The notes: a model not told the origin generated them from the sequence alone. A stretch of 28,956 nucleotides of DNA from CAZGKX01 sp964525945 (GCA_964525945.1 CAZGKX010000032.1:1-28956); one strand, 5' to 3'; positions 1 to 8,740 are shown, counted from the stretch's first letter. Translations and numbers: made by a program.

Positions 1-82
1 GCAACCCGGCTCGCGTATTCATGGGGAGGAACAAGCCGATGTAATGCGTGTTTCTGAGGAGTTATATTTCGTGCGGTCATAA
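1..82 (+). CDS. C-terminal end of an unidentified protein (partial)
   Basis: An open frame enters from the left edge (first full codon at 2) and stops with TAA at 80-82, giving 26 residues that end in SEELYFVRS. No start is in the window. In many gammaproteobacteria yhdP follows the mreBCD/maf/rng cluster, so one of those is possible by position, but the tail does not match the RNase G or MreC ends I remember, so I give no name. It could also be a chance frame; its only support is position and lack of stops. Confidence 0.4.
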   Translation, partial: QPGSRIHGEEQADVMRVSEELYFVRS

Positions 83-130
83 CATACAGTTTTTGAGCAA
101 CCGTTATTTTTGTTCACGTTTTATGACCGC
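73..130. repeat. Inverted repeat between upstream gene and yhdP
   Basis: A perfect 10-bp inverted repeat: gcggtcataa at 73-82 and ttatgaccgc at 121-130, with a 38-bp spacer. The left arm contains the TAA stop of the partial upstream frame. No T-run follows the right arm, so it does not look like a standard intrinsic terminator. It could be a regulator-binding site or a weak terminator and processing stem. Confidence 0.4.
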
Positions 131-160
131 GCGAAGTATATATCAAGGTAAAAACTAGGC

Positions 161-166
161 TATACT
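161..166 (+). promoter_or_regulatory. Possible -10 element of the yhdP promoter
   Basis: TATACT at 161-166 lies about 35 bp before the preferred yhdP start. No good -35 hexamer sits 16-18 bp upstream. It is suggested by sequence alone. Confidence 0.3.
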
Positions 167-200
167 AACTAGCTTAATGCCGGGGCTGTCAAGGAGCACG

Positions 201-3200
201 ATGGGCAAGCAAAAAAGCGTCGAAAAATTAAATGCGATTGCAAAGCATGCCGGTCGTGTTGGTTTCAAATATTTTAAAAAATGTTGGATTCCTCTGGCTG
301 TGCTGTTTCTCTTTATGGCAATCGTTTTTAGTCTATTCCGTGCGCTAACACCCTGGGCGAATAAATACAAAGGGCAAGTGGAGCAACATTTATCAACGTT
401 GCTCGGTCAACCTGTGACCATTCAGGATTTGCAAACGACGTGGTATTGGTTTCACCCTGTGTTGAAAATGGATGCCGTGACGGTATCTGATAAACACGAT
501 CATGCTTTAAAATTAAATAAATTGTTGGTGGGCATCAATGTCTTAAGCTCCCTTTGGCATTGGCAAATACAACCCGGTATTTTGTACGTTGAAGATGTGC
601 ATCTGGTGTTGCGACAAAAGCATGATCATTGGGAAATTGATGGTTTAAGCCAAGCCAAACAAGCCATGCAATTGGATGAATCCTCGTATTCAACGATCTT
701 AATTTGGTTGTTATCCCAAGAAAACATCGTCCTTAAAAAAGTTTCGGTACTGATTTGTTTTAATGATGGCTCTCGGTTACCGGTGGATGATCTTAATTTT
801 ACAGTTGACCGTGCGTATGGCCATTATAAAGTCAAAGGCCACGCCATTTTGCAGCAAAAAACACCGACGTCACTCACCATTATTGCTGATTTGCACATTG
901 ATGCTGCTGCCCCCACCGCAATCAGTGGCCACGCCTACATGGGGTTTCATGATGCAATTCTTAGCCAATGGCAACGTTTTTTACCTGACTCCAATTACCA
1001 TGTGCTAACAGGCAAAGGGAACGTGGATGCATGGCTGGATTTAAAAGCAGGAAAATTCTCTGCTTTGCAGTCTAAATTAACCCTTCACGATCTGGAATGG
1101 GCGCAAAATGGCAAATCGAAACACCAATATGTCTCGCATTTTGATGCCAATCTTGCCTGGAAACCTCGACGCAGCGGCTGGCGTTTAAGTTCGGATCAAA
1201 TCCAATTGACCATGAACGGCATTGCTTGGCCAAAAAATACGTTGCAAATTGACTACAATAAAGTTCAACAATCTTATCGTTTGTTTATTAAAACCCTCCT
1301 GCTCGAGCCAGCGTTGGCCATGGAAGTGAACTGGCCTGAATTCATTGAACCCATCTTGGCGATGAAACTCAAGGGCCAGCTTGATGATGCACAGCTTGAA
1401 GTAAAAAATGGGCAAGTGGATTATTTGCTCTCTAAATTTATCAACTTAAGCTGGCATGCGCGAAATGACATTCCGGCAGTGAGTCAAATTTCAGGCGTGG
1501 TGTTTTGGCAGCCCAATGAAGGGCGGTTAGAGTTGGATGGTGAGCACACGGTGATTAAACCGCTAAAATTGCCTGCCGTTCAATTTGATTTATTGAATGC
1601 CGCGTTTGAATGGAAAGCATTGAACAACGTTTTTCGCATTGGCATGGATCGATTGGTGCTGAGTCATCCGGATTTGGTGATCAGTGCTCGGGGCGTGCTT
1701 GATGATCCATTATCGCCAGAAGCAAGCAACTTGCGTTTAACCACCGAATTTTCTTTGAAAAAAGGGGAACAATGGATCCCTTACATTCCTGCCCAATATT
1801 TGAAACCTAAATTAAACAAATGGTTAAAAGAAGACGTTAAACACATTGCGAAAGCCAGCGGACAATTGGTGGTGGATGGTTCCTTGGCTAATTTTCCATA
1901 CGATACTCAACCTGGACAATTTTCTATAACCAGTCACCTCAGTGGTGTGGACTTATTGATAACCGATCATTGGCCGATCAACCGCGATATCGATGCCGAT
2001 TTATTGGTGAACAAACGTTTGCTCGAAGCGAACATTTTCAATGCAAATTTAAGCAATATGCCTGTGGATAGACTTAATTTGGTGATCAATGACATTGGTT
2101 TAGGCAAAGAAGCGTTATTGATCCACGGCAATTTAGACGCCCCAGCGGCTGACATAAAAAATTATATTTACGCCTCACCGTTAAAAGATCGTTTACTGAA
2201 ATGGCAACGAATGGAGATACAACACAACCTGAGCTTGGATTTGCAGTTGGAAATTCCATTGTACCCAGAAAGTGATCATGTTTTAGCGCAAGGGGTCTTG
2301 TCTTTTGATAAAAATCCCGTTGTTTTTCATTATACACCCAAACCCGTTCAAGTGAACGACGTAACAGGCATGTTGCAATTCAATGAATACGGGCTGACGG
2401 AAGGTGGCTTAAATGGCAACATGGATGGCGATCCTGTGGTGCTGATCAGCCAATATGAAGCAGTGCCAACGCCTCACACCAACATTAGCATTGAAAGTGT
2501 TGCATCCATGGCATTGTTGCGAAACACGTTTGGTTTGCCTCTGCTGACCATGATGGAAGGCCGTTTTAACGTGAAGGGGTTGATTGCCTTAAACAACGAT
2601 CCAAATGTTCCGGACGTAGTGCATCTTGCGTCTGGATTAGAAGGGCTTGCAATCGATTTGCCGCCGCCATTTGGTAAATCTTTGGCAGAAAAACTGCCTC
2701 TAAATGTTGATTTAACCTCTTTCAAAGAAAAAAGCAATTTGCAAATTCATTACCAAAATCGATTAAGTGCTGATTTATGGTTTAAATCCGCAGACGCCAA
2801 ATTTATTTTAAAAAATGGTGAGATTCGTTTGGGTGAAGGCCAAGCTAAATCGCAAAAATCATCCCAAGTTGCTATTGTTGGCTCATTGCCCATTGTGGAT
2901 ATGCTAAGTTGGCATGAGGTTGTTGCAAAAATACCTGCTCAGACCAAGACATTGCCGGGATTTGATGCCATCCGTGACGTGGATGTGAAGATCAATAATT
3001 TCATCATTTTTGATCAAATTTATAACGACTTTGCGGTAAAAGCACGGAAATCGAAGGATGATTGGGCCGTGCAATTGCAGCAAAAAACAGTATCCGCTCA
3101 TTTGCTTTACAAACCTACGGAGAATGCATGGTTTGGTAATTTTGAAAAATTAACCATCACTCCGCCGTCTGAACGGCAAAAAAAGAGCCATTCCGACCAA

Positions 3201-4052
3201 ACCGCTCTGAGTCCTAATGATATTCCCAATATCAATATCACCATTGATCAATTTAATTGGGGAAAAGTGGACATTGGCAGTGTGACTTTGACGAGCAGCA
3301 GTACTCCCTCGCAATGGACGTTGGAGTCTTGCCAAATCAAGTCTCCAGACTATCAATTGTCTTTAAAGGGCAATTGGGTGCAGCAGCAGCGCACGGATAA
3401 CACCACGGTGCAGGCCGATTTGAAAATTCACGACTTGGCTAAAAGTTTAGAACGTTGGAAAATTACGCCGGCTGTTCAAGCACACCAAGGTGATGTTCAG
3501 TTCAAAGGCAGCTGGCCTTATTCGCTACGTAATTTTTCACTTGCTCACACCAGTGGTGATGTGCACATCACATTAAAAGATGGACGCATCACCCATCTGG
3601 ACAGTGAAACCGAGGAAAAACTTGGATTGGGTCGGTTATTGAGCATTTTAAGTTTGCAAACGATTCCACGCCGTCTCAAATTGGATTTCAGTGATTTATC
3701 GGAACAAGGTTATAGTTTCGATATTTTTTCCGGTAGTTTTCAATTGAAGAATGGGGTCATGACGACGGAGGACAGTTACATTGATGGTCCTGTGGCTTAT
3801 GCCAGCATGAAAGGGGATTTGGATCTTGCCAAACAAATGTATGATGTGGATTTACGTGTATCCCCCTATATTACCGCGAGTTTACCCGTGGTCGCGACGA
3901 TTGCTGGAGGACCAATCGCTGGCATAGCCACTTGGGTTGCCAGTAATATTATCAATAAAAGCATGCAAAAAATCAGTGCTTACACGTATAAAATTTCTGG
4001 ACCTTGGTCAACTCCGGTGGTACAACAAATTAGTATTGTGAGAAAAAAATAA
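201..4052 (+). CDS. yhdP: YhdP-family AsmA-like envelope protein
   Basis: A protein of 1283 residues, close to the E. coli YhdP length (about 1266). It has a short basic cytoplasmic N-terminus, one membrane anchor at about residues 28-48, then a very long beta-rich periplasmic part of the DUF3971/AsmA_2 type. The end (around PVVATIAGGPIAGIATW, then KISGPWSTPVV) is typical of AsmA-like C-termini. In E. coli YhdP works with TamB and YdbH as bridges carrying phospholipid from inner to outer membrane; the same role is inferred here. I prefer ATG 201 because AAGGAG at 191-196 precedes it; an in-frame ATG at 177 lacks such a site. It heads a probable run with the small membrane protein and mpl. Confidence 0.9.
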   Translation: MGKQKSVEKLNAIAKHAGRVGFKYFKKCWIPLAVLFLFMAIVFSLFRALTPWANKYKGQVEQHLSTLLGQPVTIQDLQTTWYWFHPVLKMDAVTVSDKHDHALKLNKLLVGINVLSSLWHWQIQPGILYVEDVHLVLRQKHDHWEIDGLSQAKQAMQLDESSYSTILIWLLSQENIVLKKVSVLICFNDGSRLPVDDLNFTVDRAYGHYKVKGHAILQQKTPTSLTIIADLHIDAAAPTAISGHAYMGFHDAILSQWQRFLPDSNYHVLTGKGNVDAWLDLKAGKFSALQSKLTLHDLEWAQNGKSKHQYVSHFDANLAWKPRRSGWRLSSDQIQLTMNGIAWPKNTLQIDYNKVQQSYRLFIKTLLLEPALAMEVNWPEFIEPILAMKLKGQLDDAQLEVKNGQVDYLLSKFINLSWHARNDIPAVSQISGVVFWQPNEGRLELDGEHTVIKPLKLPAVQFDLLNAAFEWKALNNVFRIGMDRLVLSHPDLVISARGVLDDPLSPEASNLRLTTEFSLKKGEQWIPYIPAQYLKPKLNKWLKEDVKHIAKASGQLVVDGSLANFPYDTQPGQFSITSHLSGVDLLITDHWPINRDIDADLLVNKRLLEANIFNANLSNMPVDRLNLVINDIGLGKEALLIHGNLDAPAADIKNYIYASPLKDRLLKWQRMEIQHNLSLDLQLEIPLYPESDHVLAQGVLSFDKNPVVFHYTPKPVQVNDVTGMLQFNEYGLTEGGLNGNMDGDPVVLISQYEAVPTPHTNISIESVASMALLRNTFGLPLLTMMEGRFNVKGLIALNNDPNVPDVVHLASGLEGLAIDLPPPFGKSLAEKLPLNVDLTSFKEKSNLQIHYQNRLSADLWFKSADAKFILKNGEIRLGEGQAKSQKSSQVAIVGSLPIVDMLSWHEVVAKIPAQTKTLPGFDAIRDVDVKINNFIIFDQIYNDFAVKARKSKDDWAVQLQQKTVSAHLLYKPTENAWFGNFEKLTITPPSERQKKSHSDQTALSPNDIPNINITIDQFNWGKVDIGSVTLTSSSTPSQWTLESCQIKSPDYQLSLKGNWVQQQRTDNTTVQADLKIHDLAKSLERWKITPAVQAHQGDVQFKGSWPYSLRNFSLAHTSGDVHITLKDGRITHLDSETEEKLGLGRLLSILSLQTIPRRLKLDFSDLSEQGYSFDIFSGSFQLKNGVMTTEDSYIDGPVAYASMKGDLDLAKQMYDVDLRVSPYITASLPVVATIAGGPIAGIATWVASNIINKSMQKISAYTYKISGPWSTPVVQQISIVRKK

Positions 4053-4076
4053 GAGTTGTTTTATTTTAAGAATTTC

Positions 4077-4628
4077 ATGAGTAAGCATATGTGGTTAGCA
4101 TTAATTAAACAATATTGGCAAGTGAGTTTATTAAAACGAACGCCCGCAGACACTGTTTACTCGCCTTTGCTGCTGGGCCTCTCGGCCTGTTTTTATTTTT
4201 TATTGATTGCCTGCCAATGGTTGATGTCTGATGTCGAATTAAATTTTCAAATCACCAAGGCCCTCACTATTGCAACAGCATTGACGGGGTCTTATCTTGT
4301 TTATACTTTTTTTTTATTGCGATTGTTCCACGTTGCCAATCGTACCGTGCAAACCTTAACATCACTTTTTATGGTTCACGTCTTGATTCATTTATTTGCA
4401 GTGCCGTTGCTGGTGTTAAATCCTCTTTTATTGAAAACCAACACGGAGCAAATGCTCGCTCCGTTTCTTGGCGTTCTCTATTTATTTATGACATTTATTT
4501 TGACACTTTGGCAATTGTTGTCGGTCACATTTATTTATAAGCATGCACTCTCAAAAGAATATTTAAATGGATTTCTTGCAAGCTTAGGCTTGTTAGCATG
4601 CAATGTTCTCAGTGTTTCGATGGTTTAA
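4077..4628 (+). CDS. Uncharacterised five-helix inner-membrane protein
   Basis: About 183 residues, with five hydrophobic segments joined by short loops (for example around SPLLLGLSACFYFLLIAC, GSYLVYTFFLLRLF and FMTFILTLWQLLSV). I recognise no catalytic motif or named family; the layout resembles small Yip1-like membrane proteins, but that is only a resemblance. The start is uncertain: an in-frame TTG at 4056 lies just after the yhdP stop and ATG 4089 is another option; ATG 4077 follows a purine-rich TAAGAA. Tight spacing after yhdP suggests cotranscription and an envelope role. Confidence 0.7.
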   Translation: MSKHMWLALIKQYWQVSLLKRTPADTVYSPLLLGLSACFYFLLIACQWLMSDVELNFQITKALTIATALTGSYLVYTFFLLRLFHVANRTVQTLTSLFMVHVLIHLFAVPLLVLNPLLLKTNTEQMLAPFLGVLYLFMTFILTLWQLLSVTFIYKHALSKEYLNGFLASLGLLACNVLSVSMV

Positions 4629-4692
4629 AACGGTTCGTTGTTGTTCAAAAACGCCCATTGAAAAATTTCAATCAACAAACTTTTGGTGATTT

Positions 4693-6042
4693 ATGCATTT
4701 ACACGTATTAGGAGTGAGTGGCACGTTCATGAGCGCGCTGGCTTTAATAGCACGAGAATTGGGGCACAAAGTGACGGGCAGTGATGCCAATTGCTATCCA
4801 CCGATCAGCGACCTCTTAACCGCTCATGGCATTGAATGGACCGAAGGGTATGATGATACAACGCACGCCCTGCAAGCGGATGTGGTTGTGGTTGGCAATG
4901 CTATAAAACGTGGAATGCCGGTGTTAGAGGCTGTTTTAGATGCGGGAAAAAATTATACGTCAGGGCCACAATGGCTGGCTGAACATGTCTTATCAAAAAA
5001 ACGGGTGCTCGCAATTTCTGGAACGCATGGCAAAACCACAACAACGTCAATGTTGGCTTTTATTTTGCATCATGCGGGGCTTGAACCTGGATTTTTAATC
5101 GGTGGCATCTCCACTGATTTTAATTCCAGTGCGAGGCTGGGCCAGGGGGAATGGTTTGTGATCGAAGCCGATGAATACGATACGGCTTTTTTTGATAAAC
5201 GGCCCAAATTCATGCACTATCGACCACAAATTGCCGTGTTAAATAATCTGGAATTTGATCACGCTGATATTTATGAAAATTTAGCGGCCATCCAACAACA
5301 ATTTCACTATTTGTTAAGAACCCTTCCGAGCACGGGTGTCGTGATCAAGCCACGCGATGACTTGGCACTGAATGAGGTGTTGTCACGGGGACGATTTTGC
5401 GCTATTGATGACACGGCGTTATCTGGCAATGCCACGTGGCGTGCTGAATTGCTAAAGGATCAGGGGTTTTCGTTTCGAGTTTGGCACAATGAGCAACCTG
5501 TTGCAGACGTTAATTGGTCTTTAATTGGCCGTTTTAACGTTGAAAATGGCTTGGCGGCGATTGCTGCGGCTTACCATGCGGGGGTTGATCCGAGGGTTGC
5601 TGCTGAAGCATTGCAACAGTTTTCTCCGGTTAAACGCCGTTTAGAAGTGAAATCCAATCAGCATGGCATCACCGTCTACGATGATTTTGCCCACCATCCT
5701 ACGGCCATTGCAAAAACCATTGGGGCTTTAAAACAAAGTGGTCGTCATCAACGAATTTTAGTGGTTTTGGAGTTTGCTTCCTACACCATGCGCTCAGGGG
5801 TACATGCCCAAGAAATGCAGCATGCTTTAAACGAAGCAAACGAGGCGTATATTCTAAATCCAACGCAGTTTTCGTTGGATGACATCACCCAACATTGGTC
5901 TATTCCTTTTCATTTATTACCCAATACCCGTGAAATTGTTGATTTAGTGACTGAAGTAGCTCGGCCTGGCGATGCAATTTTAATCATGAGCAACCGTGGT
6001 TTTGATAACATTCATCAACAACTCATCGCGCGTTTGATTTGA
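4693..6042 (+). CDS. mpl: UDP-MurNAc:L-Ala-gamma-D-Glu-meso-DAP ligase
   Basis: Mpl joins the murein tripeptide released during wall turnover directly to UDP-N-acetylmuramic acid, using ATP, in the cytoplasm. The 449-residue protein matches the usual length (E. coli 457). Visible motifs are the N-terminal nucleotide-fold loop HVLGVSGTFM, the Mur-ligase P-loop GTHGKTTT at 110-117, EADEYDTAF at 158-166, NNLEFDH at 184-190, and DDFAHHPTA opening the C-terminal domain. EADEYDTAFFDKRPKF points to Mpl rather than MurC. The ribosome site is weak (GGTG before ATG 4693). The upstream gap is 64 bp, so it may be read with yhdP. It shares the wall theme with mltB later in the window. Confidence 0.95.
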   Translation: MHLHVLGVSGTFMSALALIARELGHKVTGSDANCYPPISDLLTAHGIEWTEGYDDTTHALQADVVVVGNAIKRGMPVLEAVLDAGKNYTSGPQWLAEHVLSKKRVLAISGTHGKTTTTSMLAFILHHAGLEPGFLIGGISTDFNSSARLGQGEWFVIEADEYDTAFFDKRPKFMHYRPQIAVLNNLEFDHADIYENLAAIQQQFHYLLRTLPSTGVVIKPRDDLALNEVLSRGRFCAIDDTALSGNATWRAELLKDQGFSFRVWHNEQPVADVNWSLIGRFNVENGLAAIAAAYHAGVDPRVAAEALQQFSPVKRRLEVKSNQHGITVYDDFAHHPTAIAKTIGALKQSGRHQRILVVLEFASYTMRSGVHAQEMQHALNEANEAYILNPTQFSLDDITQHWSIPFHLLPNTREIVDLVTEVARPGDAILIMSNRGFDNIHQQLIARLI

Positions 6043-6093
6043 AATGTAAGAAAATGTCTTATTTTATTAAATATAAGACATAATTTTACATTT
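6042..6093. promoter_or_regulatory. 52-bp palindromic site, probable ParD operator
   Basis: Two nested inverted repeats share one centre (6067/6068): aaatgtaa at 6042-6049 with ttacattt at 6086-6093, and atgtcttat at 6054-6062 with ataagacat at 6073-6081. It fills the gap from the mpl stop almost to the parD ribosome site. ParD-type ribbon-helix-helix antitoxins, alone or with ParE, repress their own promoters by binding such sites; autoregulation here is inferred. The AT-rich stem could also act on the mpl transcript. Confidence 0.6.
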
Positions 6094-6105
6094 ATTGAGG
6101 TGTTT

Positions 6106-6360
6106 ATGGCTCGTACAATGACAGTTGATTTGGGTAGTGAGCTTCGTCGCTATGTAGAAGACCTTGTTGAATCAGGGGATTATAGAAGCAATAGTGAAGT
6201 GTTGAGAGAATCGCTGCGATTACTGCGCGAAAAACAAGCCAAATCTAAACTTGAACAATTACGACATCTAATACATGAAGGGGAGGGAAGCGGTGATCCT
6301 GTGGCGTGGAATGCACAAGAATTTCTCAAGAAAATGAAGAAAAAAACTCATGACAAATAA
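6106..6360 (+). CDS. parD: ParD-family antitoxin (ribbon-helix-helix)
   Basis: An 84-residue protein. The N-terminal half (MTVDLGSELRRYVEDLVESG, then SNSEVLRESLRLL) is a classic ParD ribbon-helix-helix DNA-binding fold; the charged C-terminal half (from about residue 45) would be the toxin-binding tail. In the family, ParD neutralises ParE by direct contact and represses the operon. ATG 6106 is chosen over GTG 6100 because TGAGG lies about 5 bp before it. The parE reading frame begins inside its last codons (ATG 6350), the usual toxin-antitoxin coupling. The antitoxin appears intact although the toxin gene is broken. Confidence 0.9.
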   Translation: MARTMTVDLGSELRRYVEDLVESGDYRSNSEVLRESLRLLREKQAKSKLEQLRHLIHEGEGSGDPVAWNAQEFLKKMKKKTHDK

Positions 6361-6662
6361 AACATACCGCCTTTATCCAAAGGCTATAGATGATCTTGAA
6401 AGCATCTATTTATATAGTGTCAGAGAGTTTGGTATTCAAAGAACAGAGGATTATATTGCAGCAATTGAATTAAGTTTCCAATATCTTGCAGATGATCCTT
6501 TATCTTGCAGATGATCCTTGGATTTCTCGAAAGTGCGATTATGTGAACTCAAATTTACGCGCATTCAACGTAGGATCTCATGTGATTTTTCTAAAAATAA
6601 CAGATTATGGCGTTGTTATTATCCGTATCTTGCATCAATCCATGGATTTAATCGACATATTC
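6350..6662 (+). pseudogene. parE: ParE-family toxin, frameshifted by a 19-bp duplication
   Basis: From ATG 6350, which overlaps parD by 11 bp, the frame reads MTNKTYRLYPKAIDDLES and on to YLADDP as a normal ParE, then meets TGA at 6512-6514 after 54 residues. The sequence tatcttgcagatgatcctt occurs twice in tandem (6482-6500 and 6501-6519). Removing one 19-bp copy joins YLADDP to WISRKCDYVNSNLRAFNVG and later IIRILHQSMDLIDIF, the typical ParE C-terminal half, at about 98 residues. The stop expected near 6662 is also absent: the restored frame stays open to 6884, antisense to the permease gene. ParE toxins poison DNA gyrase; this copy should make only a truncated, probably inactive, protein. 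Confidence 0.88.
6482..6519 (+). repeat. Exact 19-bp tandem duplication inside parE
   Basis: Two adjacent identical 19-bp units, 6482-6500 and 6501-6519. Nineteen is not a multiple of three, so the extra copy shifts the frame by +1. Such a duplication can arise, and be lost, by replication slippage. Confidence 0.97.
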
Positions 6663-6697
6663 AGTAATTCAGAATGGGTAAACATCACTGTTTGGCA

Positions 6698-8095
6698 TCA
6701 ACGCCTGCTTTTGGTACGAAACAGGTACAACAACCCTGCCGGGAAAAGCATGAGTAAAATACCTAAACTAAACACCCAACGAAAATGGTTGGCGCCGCCC
6801 ATTTCAATGCTTTCCGCGGGAGGAAAAAACCCCACGATCAACGTGATGGTGCAACCCACCAACCCCAATAAGCAGATAAAATAATACCCGAAACGTTTGC
6901 CCGGGATTGCAAAAGGTCGGGGTAGGTTAGCAAATTTGCTTTTTAAGCGAAGTGCTGCGATAAACATCATGACATACATCATGATATACAATTCCGTGCT
7001 CAGTGCTGTAAACAACCAATAAATAGCATTCACGCTAGGGAACAATAAAAAGCCACTGCACAATAGAGTGACCAAAACGGCTTGCAGCAAAAGGATACGC
7101 GAAGCAATGCCGTGTTTGTTCAAGCGGTACAGTGACTGAGGTAAAAAGCCATTGTTGGCTGCCAGCAGCAAACCTTTGGCGGGAGAAATGATCCAATTCA
7201 CCATGCTGCCTACGCTGCCTAATAACAACAGCACCACCATAATGGGCATCAATGCCGTCAAATGGTACGCTTCAAAGAAATTGGTGAAAGCTTGCATGAC
7301 ACCTTGGACTAAGCTGATTTTTTCATGCGGTAAAACAAAGGCAATGGCGAGCGATCCCAAGATCATGGTGATCAAAATAAGGATGACTGAAAAAAACATG
7401 GCACGAGGAAAGTTTCGTTGGGGATGGTTCACATTTCGCACGTGCACCGCTGCTAGTTCCATGCCTAGAAACGAGGTCATGATCGCGGTTAAAGACACCC
7501 AGGATTGGGTATCGCCCCAATGGGGGACTAAATTTTTATAACTTAGATCAATGGCGATTGGATTGCCTTTGAACAACCAAATAATGGCCAATAAAATGAT
7601 AAATCCCATGGGTATTATCATGCCAACAATAGCACAAACGCTTGCAAAGGCAGCCGAAGCCCTCAACCCCGATAATCCCAAAAAGGTAAGTGACCAAAAA
7701 ACAACAAGAATAACACCAATTAAATAGTATTTGTTTTGAGCGAGCTCGGGATTGATTAAATAAGCCAAGGTGCCGGCAATAAACGATAAAATGGTGGGGT
7801 ACCAAACCATGGTGTTTATCCACTGCAACCATATGGTAAAGAAGGCCATATTGTCCCCGAATGCATGTTTGACCCAACTGTATATCCCACCTTCCTCTTC
7901 CGACCAGGTGGATGATAGCTCTGCTGAAACCAAGGCGACTGGAATTAAAAACACCACTGCCGAAAAAATAAAGAAAAAAATTAAGGACGAGCCAAACAAT
8001 GCGGTTGCGGGTAAATTGCGAATACTATCAATGGCCCCTGTGATCAGTAAAACAAGCGCCAAGACTGAAATTTTCTCAGAAGACCATGCTTTCAT
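6698..8095 (-). CDS. APC-family amino-acid permease, glutamate:GABA antiporter type
   Basis: A 465-residue protein with about twelve hydrophobic helices, the normal size of APC-superfamily transporters. The N-terminal LLITGAIDSIRNLPATALFG and the conserved SSTWSEEEGGIYSWVKHAFG resemble the GadC/glutamate:GABA antiporter subgroup, of which Legionella and Coxiella carry many members. It would import or exchange an amino acid across the inner membrane; the substrate cannot be told. It lacks the long cytoplasmic C-plug of E. coli GadC, so acid-gated exchange is unproven. It stands alone, converging on the broken parE gene; the two coding regions are only about 36 bp apart. Confidence 0.85.
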   Translation of the reverse strand: MKAWSSEKISVLALVLLITGAIDSIRNLPATALFGSSLIFFFIFSAVVFLIPVALVSAELSSTWSEEEGGIYSWVKHAFGDNMAFFTIWLQWINTMVWYPTILSFIAGTLAYLINPELAQNKYYLIGVILVVFWSLTFLGLSGLRASAAFASVCAIVGMIIPMGFIILLAIIWLFKGNPIAIDLSYKNLVPHWGDTQSWVSLTAIMTSFLGMELAAVHVRNVNHPQRNFPRAMFFSVILILITMILGSLAIAFVLPHEKISLVQGVMQAFTNFFEAYHLTALMPIMVVLLLLGSVGSMVNWIISPAKGLLLAANNGFLPQSLYRLNKHGIASRILLLQAVLVTLLCSGFLLFPSVNAIYWLFTALSTELYIMMYVMMFIAALRLKSKFANLPRPFAIPGKRFGYYFICLLGLVGCTITLIVGFFPPAESIEMGGANHFRWVFSLGILLMLFPAGLLYLFRTKSRR

Positions 8096-8122
8096 AGCTA
8101 CCAGACCTTAAAATAAATAATC

Positions 8123-8128
8123 ATTATA
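8123..8128 (-). promoter_or_regulatory. Possible -10 element of the permease promoter
   Basis: The minus strand reads TATAAT here, about 28 bp before the permease start. A matching -35 is not clear. Confidence 0.35.
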
Positions 8129-8293
8129 TACTCATTTTTTAGGAAGATCTTGTTTTAGAGCGATTTGGACTTTGGATGAAGGTAGGATGGGGAATATCCA
8201 TAAAAAATTTAGAGTAAGCTATTGATTTTAAATGGTTTGATAAGTATGGTTTAAATGACCTTCCGAACATATTAAATAAAGTTAAGGAGCGGT

Positions 8294-8698
8294 ATGCCAT
8301 CGTTTTTTCAGACCATTCAATTGGGCGCTTTTTTTAATCGGAAAAACACCGGTTTTGCCGTGTTGCAGGGCGGGGTTGTATGGCACATGGCTATGCTGGC
8401 ATCCCAAGCATTCACAGGAAAATGTGATGGGTCTGAAACGTTCCACGCATTTTGCAGCCTGTCATTAACCTATCATGCCTTAAGAGAAGGGTCTTGCCTC
8501 AAAAGTTTACTTTTGATTTTATTTCTAAAAACAACACATAAACCGCATTCGTGTTCCTCTACTCTTTCCGCAGAGCTTAAAGCCGGGATCACGTTTTTGG
8601 CGGTAATGGGCATGCTTTTACCGTGGTTTGTACCCATCAACGATGATGGGCTTGAGCAAAGCACTAAAGACAATGAAACGAACAAGACCTGCCCTTGA
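8294..8698 (+). CDS. Doubtful small ORF of unknown function
   Basis: An open frame of 134 codons with a strong AAGGAG (8283-8288) six bases before ATG 8294. The product has six cysteines and two weakly hydrophobic segments (KSLLLILF and GITFLAVMGMLLPWF), with no family I recognise. The minus strand also holds an 83-codon frame (8473-8724), so the coding strand is unclear. The flanking 8096-8293 stretch has no convincing gene. The region may be a real orphan gene or a decayed one; the ribosome site is the only positive evidence. A hairpin cccatca-acga-tgatggg lies at about 8634-8651. Confidence 0.3.
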   Translation: MPSFFQTIQLGAFFNRKNTGFAVLQGGVVWHMAMLASQAFTGKCDGSETFHAFCSLSLTYHALREGSCLKSLLLILFLKTTHKPHSCSSTLSAELKAGITFLAVMGMLLPWFVPINDDGLEQSTKDNETNKTCP

Positions 8699-8740
8699 CG
8701 TACTGTTGTGAAAAACCAGTGCAATTAGCTGTCAATACGC

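Noticed and set aside
177..200. Earlier yhdP start at ATG 177
   Set aside because: AAGGAG at 191-196 fits ATG 201; no ribosome site precedes 177.
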